NCBI RefSeq assembly: GCF_000004195.4
Contig: NC_030681.2
Location: forward strand, 88,047,681 to 88,111,680
Reading direction: 5' to 3'
DNA: 64,000 nt
DNA from: Xenopus tropicalis
Lineage: Eukaryota; Chordata; Amphibia; Anura; Pipidae
Shown here: one piece after another, positions 1 to 11,988 of the stretch
Position numbering within the stretch: position 1 is the stretch's first letter
How the letters are laid out: each line of letters opens with the position of its first letter
Position numbers and translations under genes: made by a program
Notes under the pieces: generated by a model
Told to the model about the DNA's origin: nothing
Database searches by the model: none
What the model saw: only the letters and a program-made list of their open reading frames with translations

Positions 1-119
1 ATTTTAGGATTTGGTTCAGCCAGGACCGTAGATTCTGCCAAATCCGAATGCTGCAAAAAAATAAAAATCTTAATCTTGTCTGAATCCCAAACCAAATCCT
101 GGATTCAGTGCATCCCTAG
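1..119. mobile_element. hAT-like MITE, partial (cut by window edge)
   Basis: The segment is made of degenerate GGATT(C/T)GG(T/C)T-type words and ends in GGATTCAGTGCATCCCTA. The same terminus, GGATTCGGTGCATCCCTA, closes another copy at 49273-49290. The left end lies outside the window. Family assignment rests on the terminal sequence alone, which resembles hAT-type MITEs; no target duplication can be checked. Confidence 0.55.
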
Positions 120-391
120 TAGCAGCACCAAACTATATGCAGCTTTTTATACAGACTGTTCATCGGTTATATTAAGTTCTTCATTTGAATTTTATTTATT
201 CTTTGCTCTTTGCTCTTACAGCACTTGGAGACATAACAGGGGCAGATACATAAATGTCCTGTGTATATGGAGTCTTGCATGTGAAACAGGTACCAAAATA
301 ATCCTGTCTGACCCTACAGTTAACTGCTTGCTTTTATTTATATCAGTGCCCTTGAACCAAATGTTAAGTTATAATTGATTTAGAACAACAC
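120..391. other. No recognisable feature
   Basis: AT-rich unique-looking sequence. A 100-codon open frame at 76-378 starts inside the repeat and shows no family motif; I regard it as chance. Confidence 0.5.
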
Positions 392-862
392 TATGGGGCA
401 CATTTACTAACCCACGAACGGGCCGAATGCGTCCGATTGCGTTTTTTTCGTAATGATCGGTAATTTTGCGATTTTTTCGGCGCCTTTACGATTTTTGCGT
501 AAAAACACGAGTTTTTCGGCGTCTTTACGATTTTTGCTTAAAAACGCAAGTTTTTCGTAGCCATTACGAAAGTTGCGCAAAGTCGCGATTTTTTCGTAGT
601 GTTAAAACTTGCGCGAAACGTTGCGCCTTTTAAGTTTTAACGCTACGAAAAAGGTGCGACTTTGCGCGCAAGTGTTAACGCTACGAAAAAATCGCGACTT
701 TGCGCAACTTTCGGAATGGCTACGAAAAACTCGCGTTTTTACGCAAAAATCGTAAAGACGCCGAAAAACTCGCAAAAAAACGAAAAACTCGCAAAATGTT
801 CATTTCCAATCGGAATTTTTCCAATTCGGATTCGAAATCGTGTCTTAGTAAATCATCCCCTA
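392..862. mobile_element. CpG-rich foldback MITE
   Basis: The ends are inverted: TATGGGGCACATTTACTAA at the left and TTAGTAAATCATCCCCTA at the right. Between them the halves are near mirror images, built from TTTTTCG, GTAAAAACGC and GCGACTTTGCGC words and their complements, so one strand can fold into a long stem. The termini are flanked by TA, possibly a TA target duplication. Two open frames at 662-915 are by-products of the A-rich CG words, not genes. A short fragment with a related end occurs near 37224. Confidence 0.7.
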
Positions 863-1225
863 TGCAAAGGAGACCAAAGGGAGCTGGACTGGTTAATTTA
901 GAGAAGTTGCTTTAACACAACTTATCCCAAGATGTACATTTTATAACTGCATAATGCATGCAAATATATGTTGCCCATATTACAGAAATATTGTTTTTCT
1001 AGCTGATGGAAAGAGCCCACAAGCAATTTATCAATCTCTTTTCTTTTGGCAGAGACCCATTGGGAGCCATAAGAGCAATGAACCTATGCATTTTAACATT
1101 GTATCACTCTGCCAATGATTACCACAACATTGTATCTCTGCTTCCTGAAATTGTATCACTGCTCCCTGGTGTAACTGTGTCCTTGAACTCTATATCATGA
1201 TGCTTGTTGTATGTTTTACACATCC
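863..1225. other. No recognisable feature
   Basis: Unique-looking sequence between the foldback element and the microsatellite. It includes a near-tandem CATTGTATC(A/T)CT motif at about 1098-1165 in three copies. Confidence 0.5.
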
Positions 1226-1293
1226 CTATCTATCTATCTATCTATCTATCTATCATCTATCTCTCTATCTATCTATCTATCTATCTATCTATC

Positions 1294-1340
<47 letters not shown>

Positions 1341-1370
1341 ATCATCTATCTATCTATCTATCTATCTATC

Positions 1371-1413
<43 letters not shown>

Positions 1414-1441
1414 ATCTATCTATCTATCATCTATCTATCTA

Positions 1442-1479
<38 letters not shown>

Positions 1480-1486
1480 CTCTATC

Positions 1487-1521
<35 letters not shown>

Positions 1522-1583
1522 ATCATCTATCTATCTATCTATCTATCATCATCTATCTCTATCTATCTATCTATCTATCTATC

Positions 1584-1653
<70 letters not shown>

Positions 1654-1704
1654 ATCATATATCTCTATCTATCTACTATCTATCTATCTATCTATCTATC
1701 TATC

Positions 1705-1751
<47 letters not shown>

Positions 1752-1849
1752 ATCATCTATCTATCTATCTATCATCATCTATCTCTATCTATCTATCTAT
1801 CTATCATCTATCTATCTATCTATCTATCTATCATCTATCTATCTATCTA

Positions 1850-1886
<37 letters not shown>

Positions 1887-1967
1887 ATCTATCTATCTAT
1901 CTATCTATCATCATATATCTCTATCTATCTATCTATCATCTATCTATCTATCTATCTATCTATCATC

Positions 1968-2002
<35 letters not shown>

Positions 2003-2042
2003 ATCATCTATCTCTATCTATCTATCTATCTATCTATCTATC

Positions 2043-2083
<41 letters not shown>

Positions 2084-2108
2084 CTATCTATCTATCTATC
2101 TATCTATC

Positions 2109-2147
<39 letters not shown>

Positions 2148-2218
2148 ATCATATATCTCTATCTATCTATCTATCTATCATCTATCTATCTATCTATCAT
2201 CATCATCTATCTATCATC

Positions 2219-2262
<44 letters not shown>

Positions 2263-2347
2263 CTATCTATCTATCTATCTATCTATCATCTATATATCTA
2301 TCTATCTATCTATCATCTATCTATCTATCTATATATCAATTATCTAT
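1226..2347. repeat. 1.1-kb TATC/GATA microsatellite with higher-order structure
   Basis: About 1120 bp of TATC repeats (GATA on the minus strand), broken at intervals by ATC trinucleotides, CTAC, CTCT and ATATAT variants. No plus-strand frame contains a stop because a 4-bp unit read in triplets gives only Ile, Tyr, Leu and Ser, so the three overlapping 387-425-codon frames here are artefacts. The variant word ATCATCATAT recurs at 1651, 1907 and 2145, and CTAC at 1439, 1673, 1847 and 2081, which suggests internal duplication of blocks of about 234-256 bp. Confidence 0.97.
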
Positions 2348-2428
2348 TTTCAGAAAGATTTCAGTTTCAACTAACTTGCAGTGTATTACTTTAATACTGC
2401 TTCTTCATACTTCTTTTAGTCTCTACAT

Positions 2429-2579
2429 CTGGGATCCCCAACTTTTCTTACTTGTGAGCCACAGTCAAATGTAAAAAGGCTTGGAGAGCAACAATAGCTT
2501 CATAAATGTTAATAGAGATGCCAAATAAGGGCTAATATTGACTATTAGGTAGCCTCTATGAACAGGTTGGGGATCACTG
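2429..2579. mobile_element. Short hAT MITE with 8-bp target duplication
   Basis: The element runs from CTGGGATCCCCAAC to GTTGGGGATCACTG. It is flanked by CTCTACAT at 2421-2428 and again at 2580-2587, an exact 8-bp duplication as expected for hAT transposition. Its core (taaaaaggcttggagagcaa) matches the longer copy at 14201-14508 in the opposite orientation, so this is an internally deleted family member. Confidence 0.85.
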
Positions 2580-2639
2580 CTCTACATAGGTGGATATTTT
2601 GCTGTCTAACCTCTATCTGTTGGACTTGGTGTATGCCTA

Positions 2640-2988
2640 AATGTGGCCATACACGGGCCGATTCTAGCTGCTGATATCGGTCCCTTAGACCGTTTTGGCA
2701 GCTTATCGGCCCGTGTATGGGCACTAACGACGGGCCTTCCCGACTGACATCTGGCTTGAAATCGGGCAGGTTTGAAAATTAGTCAGATCAGGGACCGCAT
2801 TGGCTCAGTGATGCGGTCCCTGAACTGCCGGACGCCTATACCCATCATTCTAATTTGATTGTTTGGCCCCAGGGCCAAATGACAGAATTAGCCTGATTTC
2901 GCCCACCCGTAGGTGGGGATATCGGGAGAGGATCTGCTCGCTTGGCGACCTCGCCAAGTGAGTGGATCTTAGTATGTATGGCCACCTA
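2640..2988. mobile_element. MITE of the GTGGCCATACACGGGCCGAT family
   Basis: The inverted ends are TGTGGCCATACACGGGCC and GTATGTATGGCCACCTA. Internal sub-repeats carry GATATCGG, AAATCGGGCAGGTTTGAAAA and a hairpin around GGGACCGCATTGGC. Related copies or fragments are at 12990-13188, 19117-19448, 31268-31442, 31557-31870 and more distantly 27788-28484, 32039-32335 and 33374-33676. The superfamily is not settled from sequence alone. Confidence 0.75.
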
Positions 2989-5393
2989 GGCTTGTGCCAC
3001 ATGGGACAGATTCTCGGCCTGCAGATAAGTGTAACAACAATCTGCACCCAGACCAAAGCAATGCTTCTGGGTGTAGGCACAACTTTTAGATTTCAGGGCT
3101 GATTGTCAGCACTGCCAAAAGCTGATATAGGCCTGCGTTTGCCTGCAGGATGAGAAACAGAAATTAGCCTGTGAGCTTTCAGTATCAGTTAGTACAGGCT
3201 TTACGCGTAACTGTGAAGGACTCACCTGGTATTGTTCTTATGTAAATATTTTAACAAACTAATTAGGATCAATTCACATTAAACACTCATTTTGGTTTCC
3301 ATTGTTCAAAGGAGTTGTCACTGAAGGAAGAACTTTTTATGAAGTTTAGACTTATTAGTATATATATGCAAACTCATTCTCTTTTGTTAACTGTAGAACA
3401 GGGCTGATAATGGGCACTCACTAATTCTGGGTGTATTGCTTATTTTTTAGTTACTCATGTACAGAGTGCAGAGCTTTGTCCATGACCAGAGAGAAGACTT
3501 TCAGGCTCCATGCAATGGTTTCTCTAAGTGCTGGTCAGTGCCCAGTTATAGCTGCAGCCAGATGGGCAAGTGTCAGAGCTGAGGCAATGCTTCAGACACA
3601 CCTTTACTAGTCCCACTCACTAGTCACTCAGGGTCCTGATGAGCACTGCTTATCTTGTTCAGTAAACATTACACCCTGTACCACTGAAATTGGCAATATG
3701 GTTACATTTTGTGAGTCTTCCTATATTACATATTATAAAAAAGGTCTTTATGTTTGTGTAGCTGTAATGTTGCTTATTTAAATAGTTATATTGTGCTTGT
3801 AAGTATCATTAGTGAGCATAATGTGTCTGGGTGTGATACAAAGCATGAAACAAAAGCATGCGCATAGCTGAAAGAGGATGATAGTAAGATTGAATGGGTA
3901 TGGTTTGAAGGGTGCCTAAAATGATAGCAATACTGATGATAAATGTTGGTTTCTAAATCTGGTAGCCTAAATCTGAGGCATTAATGCCAGTGCTTTCACT
4001 TTAAGGCTAAGGAGACATCATTATTACCCTAAAATTTCCAAATTATTTGAAAAACTGGGGAAACATAATGAATGTAGGTTATTGGTTTTTCTATATGTGT
4101 CCTGGTTTTTTAGATGGTGAGATAACTCTATCAGGTATCTGCCCAAAGTCATGTAGCTTGTTGCAAATCTTTTAGCACCCATAGGTAGTGCCAGGGGACA
4201 TTAGTCTATAACCAAATCTATGTATTGCCATCTCCCCTAGTGCAGCAGCTTGTTTTGTCCCAGCAAGGCTGTATGGAGATAGGAAAAGTTACAGGGTGAA
4301 GTTTAAACTTCCCCCCTGCCTATGACCCTATCCATTTCCCATGTGGCTTTTCTGGGACTTAAAGTTCTGCAACAAAGTGAGCAGTACAGAAAGCTGTGTG
4401 GGGAAAGAACATTCAGACAACATAGCTTCTGCCCTCCTTTCTGAAGTTTGAAGTAGACTGACAGCAGGGGGGGCTGGCTAATCTAAGTAAATACAGCATG
4501 GCAGGGTCCCCCTTAGGACCCCCCCCCCCGATGTCAGAAGAGCTGCTGTAATCTGATTAACCATAGACTGGTGCTTTCTATTGGGCCTTTGTGGGGATGT
4601 TTGGGCCTTTGTGTATTTGAAATGCTAGGGCCTATGTCAGATATAATATGCCTTTAAGGTTAATGAAATAGGGGGGCCTTTTCTCCTCTGGTGTATTTCA
4701 GAAACACCTAAAACTGCCCATTCCACTACAGGTAGTTATTAGCCTGAAAAGACTCTAATTCACATTTTAGACTGAGACCCACTAGAGCTCCATTAGCCTT
4801 AATGTTATGCAAATGCATGTTTTTCTGTTTTCTAATGACTGACTTGTGTCTGTTTGCTGTTGTCAGCTTGCCCCCCTATTAACTGAATAAACACAAGCCC
4901 TTATTTGACAGCACTGCGGTAAATGGTATAGTGCTTCTGTCTTTCTTTTACAGCTCCTCGGATTGCTTTTCACAGTAGTAGAAGGAACACTTTAAGACAG
5001 AATGTATCTGTAACAGGACAATGATATGACCAATTTCAAGGGAGCAAGTAGATTTTTTTTATTGTGTCTGATGGTCATTATAATCCATGTGACATTGCTC
5101 TATATAGACTATGAAGCACTGGGCATTTTGATTGCATATTTCTCTTAAGGCGTATTGCTTTCATCAATATACCTGTCTCCCTGCCTCCACCTACATCCTT
5201 TTCAAATGACTAGGAAATGGGTTGTGTATTGCAGATGGTACTTTGGAACTTTGGCAAATTCCAGGATGGCTTCTATTGACAGTGATTTATACTGGGCCAG
5301 TGTGCATTTTTCGCTCTTTTAGTCACTGAAAGAACAGGGTATATTTCAAAATTTAGTTCAGACATGTATCAACAATGAGCAAATTTGCCTGTA
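2989..5393. other. No recognisable gene; unique intergenic sequence
   Basis: No exon, RNA gene or clear transposon recognised in 2.4 kb. A C-tract of about 12 bases lies near 4519-4530, complementary to a G-run. Confidence 0.45.
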
Positions 5394-5860
5394 CATAGCT
5401 CCCAACTGTCCCGATTTTTGCGGGACATCCCTCTTTTGAGAGCTCTACACGAGGTCCCGGACTCTTACTAAAAAGTCTCTCATTTCCCTTTGATCCATGC
5501 ACGCTAAAAAAAATACAAATGTTTCTCAAACTTAATTAAAAACTAGCTCTTAGCAGAGAGCCCAGAAAGTTAACATGCAACACCTGCACTGAGATACAAT
5601 TGTAACCAATAAGCTAAACAGGTCTCTTGGGGGAACTGAGACTTGCAGCTTAAAGGGCCATTTCAGCTTTTTAAACAAGACTGTAATAGCACATAAAACA
5701 AGACCTCAAAACCCCCAGAAATGTGTTCAAACTTTAAATACCCTGCCAAATTTAGTCAAAAGGGAGGGGTATTTAGGGGGTGTGGTCGCAAAAATGGGTG
5801 TGGGCAAAAAAAATATATTTTTTGTTCCTCTATCCATTTTTAAAATGTTGTGAGGTATGC
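5394..5860. mobile_element. MITE with CATAGCTCCCAACTGTCCC end
   Basis: The left end CATAGCTCCCAACTGTCCC and the inverse of the right end (GCATACCTCACAACATTTT) share the pattern CATA.CTC.CAAC. The left part carries the Xenopus-typical gcgggacatccctcttttga block. It is degenerate, with no target duplication resolved. Confidence 0.65.
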
Positions 5861-7860
5861 CTGTGTGCAGTATCCCATGGCAATCAATCAAATTGCCACT
5901 TTCATTGTTTTACCTACAGCTGACTGAAAAACATTAATCACTGATTGGTTGCTATGGGTTACTGCCAGGTCTGGACTGGAAGCCAATAAAGCCCCTGGCA
6001 TTCCAAGTACACAGAGGCCCAAGCAGCCCCCACCAGACTAATAAATAGTGGCTGTCCATGGCATTTTACATCAGCCCCTCTGGCAATTGCCAAAGCCACA
6101 GATTAACAGTGGGGGCTGGTTACTGCCCACTGGTTGATAAAAGAGCCCCATGGTCGTTGTCAGGCAGGGTTCAATCTGGAACATACATTTAAATAAAAAT
6201 AGTAGCTGCTTAGAAATGTACATGATGTTCTAAATGCTGTCTAAAGTCAGGCAAGCATTTAATTACTTTTTTTTTTATAAAAATAAAATTAAAAACTGTA
6301 CTTTGTAATTTGCTAAAGTCAAACAGACATTTCACATGCATGTATAATGACCATTATCTACAAGCAGCCTCAATCTTTTTCACATTAGGTGATAGGCTGA
6401 CCGAGGTTGACCTGTCTGTCCCTGCCAAATGGACGCTTCATCAAGAAATCACCAGGGGACTCGGGTCACAAGCCAGGGTGTAGAATGAGGCACCTCTCTC
6501 ACTGCACAAAGTTCAGCATTTTTCTCTTCTGGACAGAGGGACATTTATCTCTGAAAAGTGCAAAGCTCTTCACTCCCATCTAAAATTAACTTCTATGTAT
6601 GATGTGTAGATAGAGCAATTGTAAGACCATTTGCAATTGCATTTGCTTTTCTAGCTGTCTTCTGGAAAGTACAGTAGCACTAACAACCAGACTGTGGTTT
6701 GAAGAAAAGGCTGGAAGGAGACTAGAAAGGATCCTAGGAAGAAAGATTTACAATTGATACCCATTCTAGTAAATTAGGATGGCTGACACTATCAGCAAAG
6801 CACAGCTAATGCAAAAACTAAAAAACCCAACCAAATTGACCAACTGCAAAATTATGATTATTTTGCATAATGAACAACTATAAACACCATATAATTACTA
6901 CTTTCCAGTTTTATTGCCTTATTTATCAAGGGTTAGGTACAAGTGTGAGAGAGCTAAAGGCCACAATAATACACAGTACATTTTTGCCAAGCCCTACCAT
7001 TCATTATGGGGTTTGGTTGCTGCTGTATCTTGGTAAGGTTCAAAACAGTTGGCTGCACACCCAAGTGTCACAGTATTGTTGTGTGCTTGGTGTGTTCAGT
7101 GTCAAACACTTACCTTTCAGATTAGGCCAAAGACCATCAGTGGATACTGGAATATGGTGTTTCTCAAGCAACTAGTTACCCTGGCAAGTGTGTCAGCTAA
7201 CACTTCCCCATCTGGCCTCAGCATTGCAATGAGAATATTTCACTCCTAGAAATAGCACAGTGGGAGAGATTATTTTCTGCCCTGACATTAACCTGGAAAA
7301 AGTAAAAATGTGCAGTTCAAATTATTATAAAATCATAATAAGATTCTAAATAGTGAATAAACCAAGTGGTTACAGGAAAACTTTCAAGCAGATATTAGAT
7401 AATTCTTTATCTCAAGAGGAGAATAAAATCACTACTGAACAATCTACAATGGTGCTAACCCAGCTACACATCATTAAGAACATAGCCAATGCTATACAGT
7501 ATATATAAAGAACCACTCAGGGCTCCTTGTGCTCTATTGCTATCACTTCAAAATCAGGTTACTTGATAACAGTAATTGTATAAAATCCTTATAATGATGA
7601 TTGCAAAACCTCCTTTCCTCGAAATACATGTCATCCTGTCACCTCACCCCCCTAATTGCAAATCTTTACATACACTGACCTAATTTATTAATATGGAAAT
7701 GAATCTGGAGACAGTGATGGTCAGCCTGTGATAATATATAATATCTTCCATTTATACTATAACAATGCTCTGTTTTCTGTTACTTGCCGGCATACAGACT
7801 TTAGCATTAGTCCCAATGCCCTCATTTTATTTACTTACCCAGAACAAAAAAAAAATAGCT
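5861..7860. other. Intergenic; scattered degenerate repeat pieces
   Basis: At 5868-6135 there is a repeat fragment with gattggttgctatgggtta. At 6640-6730 the block ccagactgtggtttgaagaa resembles the interior of T2-type MITEs. The 101-codon frame at 6870-7175 has no family motif and no splice context I can defend. Confidence 0.4.
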
Positions 7861-8331
7861 TTAAAGGGGTTGTTCACCTTTAAATTACCTTTTAGTATGA
7901 CATAGACATTGATACTCTGAGAAAATTTGCAACTGGTTTTCATTTTTTTTTTTTTGTGGTTTTTCAGTTATTTAGTTTTATGTTCAGCAGCTCTCCAGTT
8001 TGGAATTTTAGCAACTATCTGGTTGCAAGGGTCTTGTTTACCTTAGCAGCCAGACAGTGGTTTGAATAAGAGAAAGGAATATGAATATGAGAGAGACTGA
8101 ATAGAAGGCTAAAAATAAAAAAATAACAATACATTGTTGTCTTACAGAGCAATACTTTTTTGCCAGCTGGGGACTGTGACCCCCATTTGAAAGCTGGAAA
8201 TACAGTATGTAGTAGGAAAAGGGAAAAAACGATACAAATAAATAAATAATGAAAAACCAATTGCAAAGTTGATAGAAATAAAATATTCTAAAACATACTA
8301 AACTATATCTTAAATGTGAACCACCCTTTAA
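7861..8331. mobile_element. T2/Kolobok-type MITE, complete
   Basis: The left end is TTAAAGGGGTTGTTCACCTT and the right end GTGAACCACCCTTTAA, an inverted pair with TTAA at each boundary. The interior (ttttcagttatttag, gtggtttgaataagagaaag, cagagcaata) matches copies at 12535-12929, 31079-31993 and 52919-53909. TTAA target sites and TTAAAGG termini are the published hallmarks of the Xenopus T2 family. Open frames on the minus strand inside it are incidental. Confidence 0.88.
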
Positions 8332-8952
8332 AGTCTTTTTAGTGAAAACTAAATATGTGACATCCACTGCATTTCCCTGGTTTAGCTTGCCTAAGCATTA
8401 AGGTTACTCAGAGTAATGTGGTACATTAAACAAAGCATACTGTAATTATTTCATTTCCTATAATTTGTATTAATGGTGCCAGTGAATAACTGTAGTTCAA
8501 ATGACTGCAGACCATAATTGAAGAAAACCTTAGCTAGGGATCATTTGTCTTAAAACCATGCCATTTTCATGGCAATTCTATCTGAAGTGCAGCAACCCAG
8601 CACAATAATGCCAGCTGATTGAGACCCTCCCATGTCTGTGCAAATAATCTTATGAAAGTGTTTCTGAATAATCTGGGGCAATTCTCTTTTCCATTTATCA
8701 TACAGGCTATAGGACACACTAAATACATATTTTACAATTATGTTGGACTTACTGGGGCAGAAATTAATGAGATGCTGATTTATCCCTCTCACAAACAGAA
8801 TTAATAATGTAAATGAATATAGTCATATAGTGCACAAAGTTTATTTATAAATATTGTAATTTACAGTTTGGAGGCATAATATATTTAATAAATAAGGCCA
8901 TGACAGCTTTTCCAAAACGATTTTAGAAGAAAATACAATCTCAAATACATTA
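8332..8952. other. No recognisable feature
   Basis: AT-rich intergenic sequence. Overlapping 61- and 80-codon frames on opposite strands near 8550-8804 show no family similarity. Confidence 0.45.
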
Positions 8953-9310
8953 GGAGTGGTTCATCTTTACGTTATCTTTTACTATGTTATAGAATTTTGT
9001 ATTCCTAGCAACTTTGCAAATGGTCTTCATGATTTTTTTTTTTTTATAGTTTTTAAATTATTTGCCTTCCCTTTCTGTGTACAGCACTTAAAAAAATGTA
9101 TTGCCCTGTGAGGCTGCAGTTTTATTGTTGTTACTTTTTATTACTTATCTTCTTATTCAGTCCTTCACCTTTTCAGACTCTGACAGAGTCTCCTGTAGGC
9201 TGTCAGTCCACATAGAGGCTACGAATAGCCAATCATAGCCTATATTTGTTGGTGTTACTCTCCAACTCTTTTTACATTTCAATGTGGCTCACAGGTAAAA
9301 AGGGTTGGAG
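8953..9310. mobile_element. Composite of T2 fragment and hAT MITE fragment
   Basis: From 8953 to about 9178 the sequence follows a T2 MITE (ggttcatctttacgttatct, tttattgttgttacttttta). From about 9180 to 9310 it follows the 3' part of the hAT family of 14201-14508 (ctcctgtaggctgtcagtcc, ctccaactctttttacattt). The junction near 9178 suggests recombination or insertion followed by loss of the remaining halves. Confidence 0.6.
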
Positions 9311-9728
9311 CCCCTTGCCATATATTATAGTTTATCCTGTGTCCACCCCTGGATTACCGCTGGCCCCGTCTGACCATGGAGGCAAGTTTACTAACCTTTT
9401 TTTTAGGTAGGTCTAGTTGTTCTGCTACATGCATCTATTTATGAAAGATTGAAAATATTGTAAAAGGTTAAAAATGTTGCTGATTTTCCCATTGCCTATT
9501 TCTAAAATTTTATGGCTGACCCATTTTTTCCCAATTAACCCTTTTGATTAAACATGTCGACCTTAAACAAATATTCATGAAATTACTTTACTAGCTCAGA
9601 CCTACCCAAATCATGTTACTAACAATGGGAGGGTGAATCACTTATTTTGGCAAAATTATAGAAATCAGCAATATTTTAATACCCATTTGGTAGGAGAATG
9701 CCATGAAAATAGTGGAATTTCAGTGGTA
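9311..9728. other. No recognisable feature
   Basis: AT-rich stretch before the Harbinger pair. Nothing supportable seen. Confidence 0.45.
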
Positions 9729-9731
9729 TAA

Positions 9732-9991
9732 GGGCTCTGGCACACGGGGAGATTAGTCGCCAGCGGCAAAACTCCCTGTTCGCGGACGACTAATCTCCCC
9801 GAGTTGCCTACCCCTGCCATCCCACCGGCGAACATGTAAATTTCCTGAAAACGCCCCGCCGCGTCTGCCATCCCGCCGGCGACTTACATGTTCGCCGGTG
9901 GGATGGCAGGGGTAGGCAACTCGGGGAGATTAGTCGCCCGCGAACAGGGAGTTTTGCCACGGGCAACTAATCTCCCCGTGTGCCAGATCCC
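9732..9991. mobile_element. PIF/Harbinger-type hairpin MITE, copy 1 of a tandem pair
   Basis: The element begins GGGCTCTGGCACACGGGGAG and ends CCCCGTGTGCCAGATCCC. TAA is present at 9729-9731 and at 9992-9994, the 3-bp TWA target duplication typical of PIF/Harbinger. The interior is itself palindromic: GCCATCCCACCGGCGAACAT and its complement face each other across a GC-rich centre. A right-half base change (CCAGATCCC against CCAGAGCCC) separates it from copy 2. Confidence 0.85.
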
Positions 9992-9994
9992 TAA

Positions 9995-10287
9995 GGGCTC
10001 TGGCACACGGGGGAGATTAGTCGCCCGCGATTAACTCCCTGTTCGCGGGCGACTAATCTCCCCGAGTTGCCTACCCCTGCCATCCCACCGGCGAACATGT
10101 AAGTCGCCGGCGGGATGGCACATGCGGCGGCGCGATTTCGCGCAAATCGCCCCGCCGCGTCTGCCATCCCGCCGGCGACTTACATGTTCGCCGGTGGGAT
10201 GGCAGGGGTAGGCAACTCGGGGAGATTAGTCGCCCGCAAACAGGGAGTTAATCGCGGGCGACTAATCTCCCCCGTGTACCAGAGCCC
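9995..10287. mobile_element. PIF/Harbinger-type hairpin MITE, copy 2 of a tandem pair
   Basis: It begins GGGCTCTGGCACACGGGGGA and ends with the matching inverse CCAGAGCCC. It shares the TAA at 9992-9994 with copy 1 and has TAA again at 10288-10290. The interior has a longer GC-rich centre (atggcacatgcggcggcgcg) than copy 1. The 61-codon frame at 10115-10300 arises from this palindrome and is not a gene. Confidence 0.87.
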
Positions 10288-10298
10288 TAATACATTTT

Positions 10299-10518
10299 AG
10301 GCAGATTTATCAAAGTGTGAAATTAGAGCTCAGTACAGAATAATTCACCCTCATTCTATTCATTCCTATAGTATTTTTAGAAGTGTATTTATCAATGGGT
10401 AAAACTTAGTGCTCACCATTTGGTAAATGTGCCTTAAAAAAATCCAAAAGGAATGCATAGAAAATGGGTAAATTTTACAGTAGTGAGGTCTAATTTCACA
10501 CTTTGATATATCTGCCCC
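10299..10518. mobile_element. MITE with GGCAGATTTATCAAAGTGTG ends
   Basis: Inverted ends GGCAGATTTATCAAAGTGTG and CACACTTTGATATATCTGCC enclose about 220 bp, with gaaattagagctcagtacag at the left. It abuts the Harbinger pair. No target duplication resolved. Confidence 0.75.
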
Positions 10519-11747
10519 TTCATTTCCATTAGCACTTTCACAAAAACGTTACAAGAAAATTATTAAAGCTGTATAGATAGCCAGTTCCAACATCAGCCAG
10601 GACCAGCAGAGTGCACAAGTAATATGCAATATTTCTTCAATATTCATAAAAGGGTAGAAAATTTAACTAAAAATATCTTGGTCCCATCAAAATACTTTGG
10701 GTGCCAATGCCATACTAAAGAATAATAAAACACAAAATATAATTAACAATATGTTAGGGTTTTATACTAAAAACAATTGACATTTAATGAAGTTGGGTAA
10801 CAACTAGTCTACACAGTGTTTACAATGAAGTCAAATGACAATATTTTCTCACATAGGGATTGTGCAGAAGAATATCCAAGCTTATTCAGAAAAGGTACAA
10901 TGACACTGAAACAACACATCTCTTTGTAACTCTTTATTATGGGCAGTGTTTACAGGCAGATCTTGCCATTACTGGGCCACACTAAAACTGGCCACACACA
11001 TACACATTCATTTCATGAATTTTAGACATTCTAATATCTGACCCACCTCTCTGTTATGCCTGATTCATTCACCTTATCTATTCATGTTGCTCTCTGGCAT
11101 GCTGGACAGATGACAAAATATGTGGGATATTCAGTCTGGGCAATTTTTTTTTATTTATGATGCAAAATACTTACAGAATAGCATACAGTCAGCAAGCAGG
11201 CAAAATATTCCATGCTGGTTTTCTAATTGTTATGGGGCACTCTCATTTAATATTTTGCATGGTTTGCATTTGCCATTTGTACATTGAGGGGAAAAACTGT
11301 GCTGAGAAAGTCCTGCTTGCCCCTGTGTAGTAAAGTAGAAACAAGTCGCAAGGGGTTATAAGGTATGGTGGCAGAGTTTATGCATTTGCTCTCTTATCTT
11401 CATGGCATGTGTTAAACAGACTTACAGAGGTGACAGTACTTGGAATTTACATGTCTTCCCTGCATAAACACATGCTGTGCAGTTATGTGGGAAAGATGGG
11501 AGAGATCCAAGGAAAGGCAGCACAGTAAAGTACTTGTAAACACATGCTCTGCAGTACTGGGACCAGACGGAGCCAGCGAGACCCGAGTGCTGGTAGCTCT
11601 GAGAGTTCTGTTCCACAAGACTCAGTGTATACAGTATTAAAGTCAAGAGCCAGCACTCATTTGTGTTGTCTCTTGATGGTATAGAGAATCCCAGATATCC
11701 AGAGGTCAAAAAATAAGCATAAAAGGGGAAAAGTACAAACCATAAAA
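10519..11747. other. Intergenic, no gene recognised
   Basis: Mostly unique AT-rich sequence. At 11465-11482 and 11539-11556 the words AAACACATGCTGTGCAGT and AAACACATGCTCTGCAGT form a direct repeat 74 bp apart. Frames open on both strands here (11412-11709) but show no recognisable protein family. Confidence 0.4.
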
Positions 11748-11905
11748 CATTTATTTATATAGAGCCAGCAAATTTGCAGTGCTTTACAATAAATGTAAAC
11801 AAACAGGGATCTTAAAAAGCTTAAGAAACAAGAGTATACAGAGTAACAATAGGATCAGAGGGCCCTGCTTGCAAGAGATTACAATTTACAGAGGTTAGGG
11901 GTACA
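11748..11905. repeat. Interspersed repeat of the AAAGCGCCAACATATTCCGC family
   Basis: Degenerate copy: atttatttatatagagccag, then gcagtgctttacaata, ending gagattacaatttacagagg. Better-preserved relatives are at 24222-24378, 23160-23360, 20745-20995 and 17098-17200, and inverse pieces at 26811-26900 and 63265-63335. This family is widespread in frog genomes; its class is uncertain to me. Confidence 0.65.
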
Positions 11906-11988
11906 TTAAAAGAAAAGCAATGTGGATATTGAATTGATGATTTATGATACATATATAAATGTCTGATCAGTTTAGATACAATGAATAT

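Noticed and set aside
1197..2474. Three overlapping open frames of 387-425 codons rich in Leu, Ser, Ile and Tyr
   Set aside because: They are readings of a TATC microsatellite that lacks stops in all three plus frames; no start context, splice site or family supports a protein.
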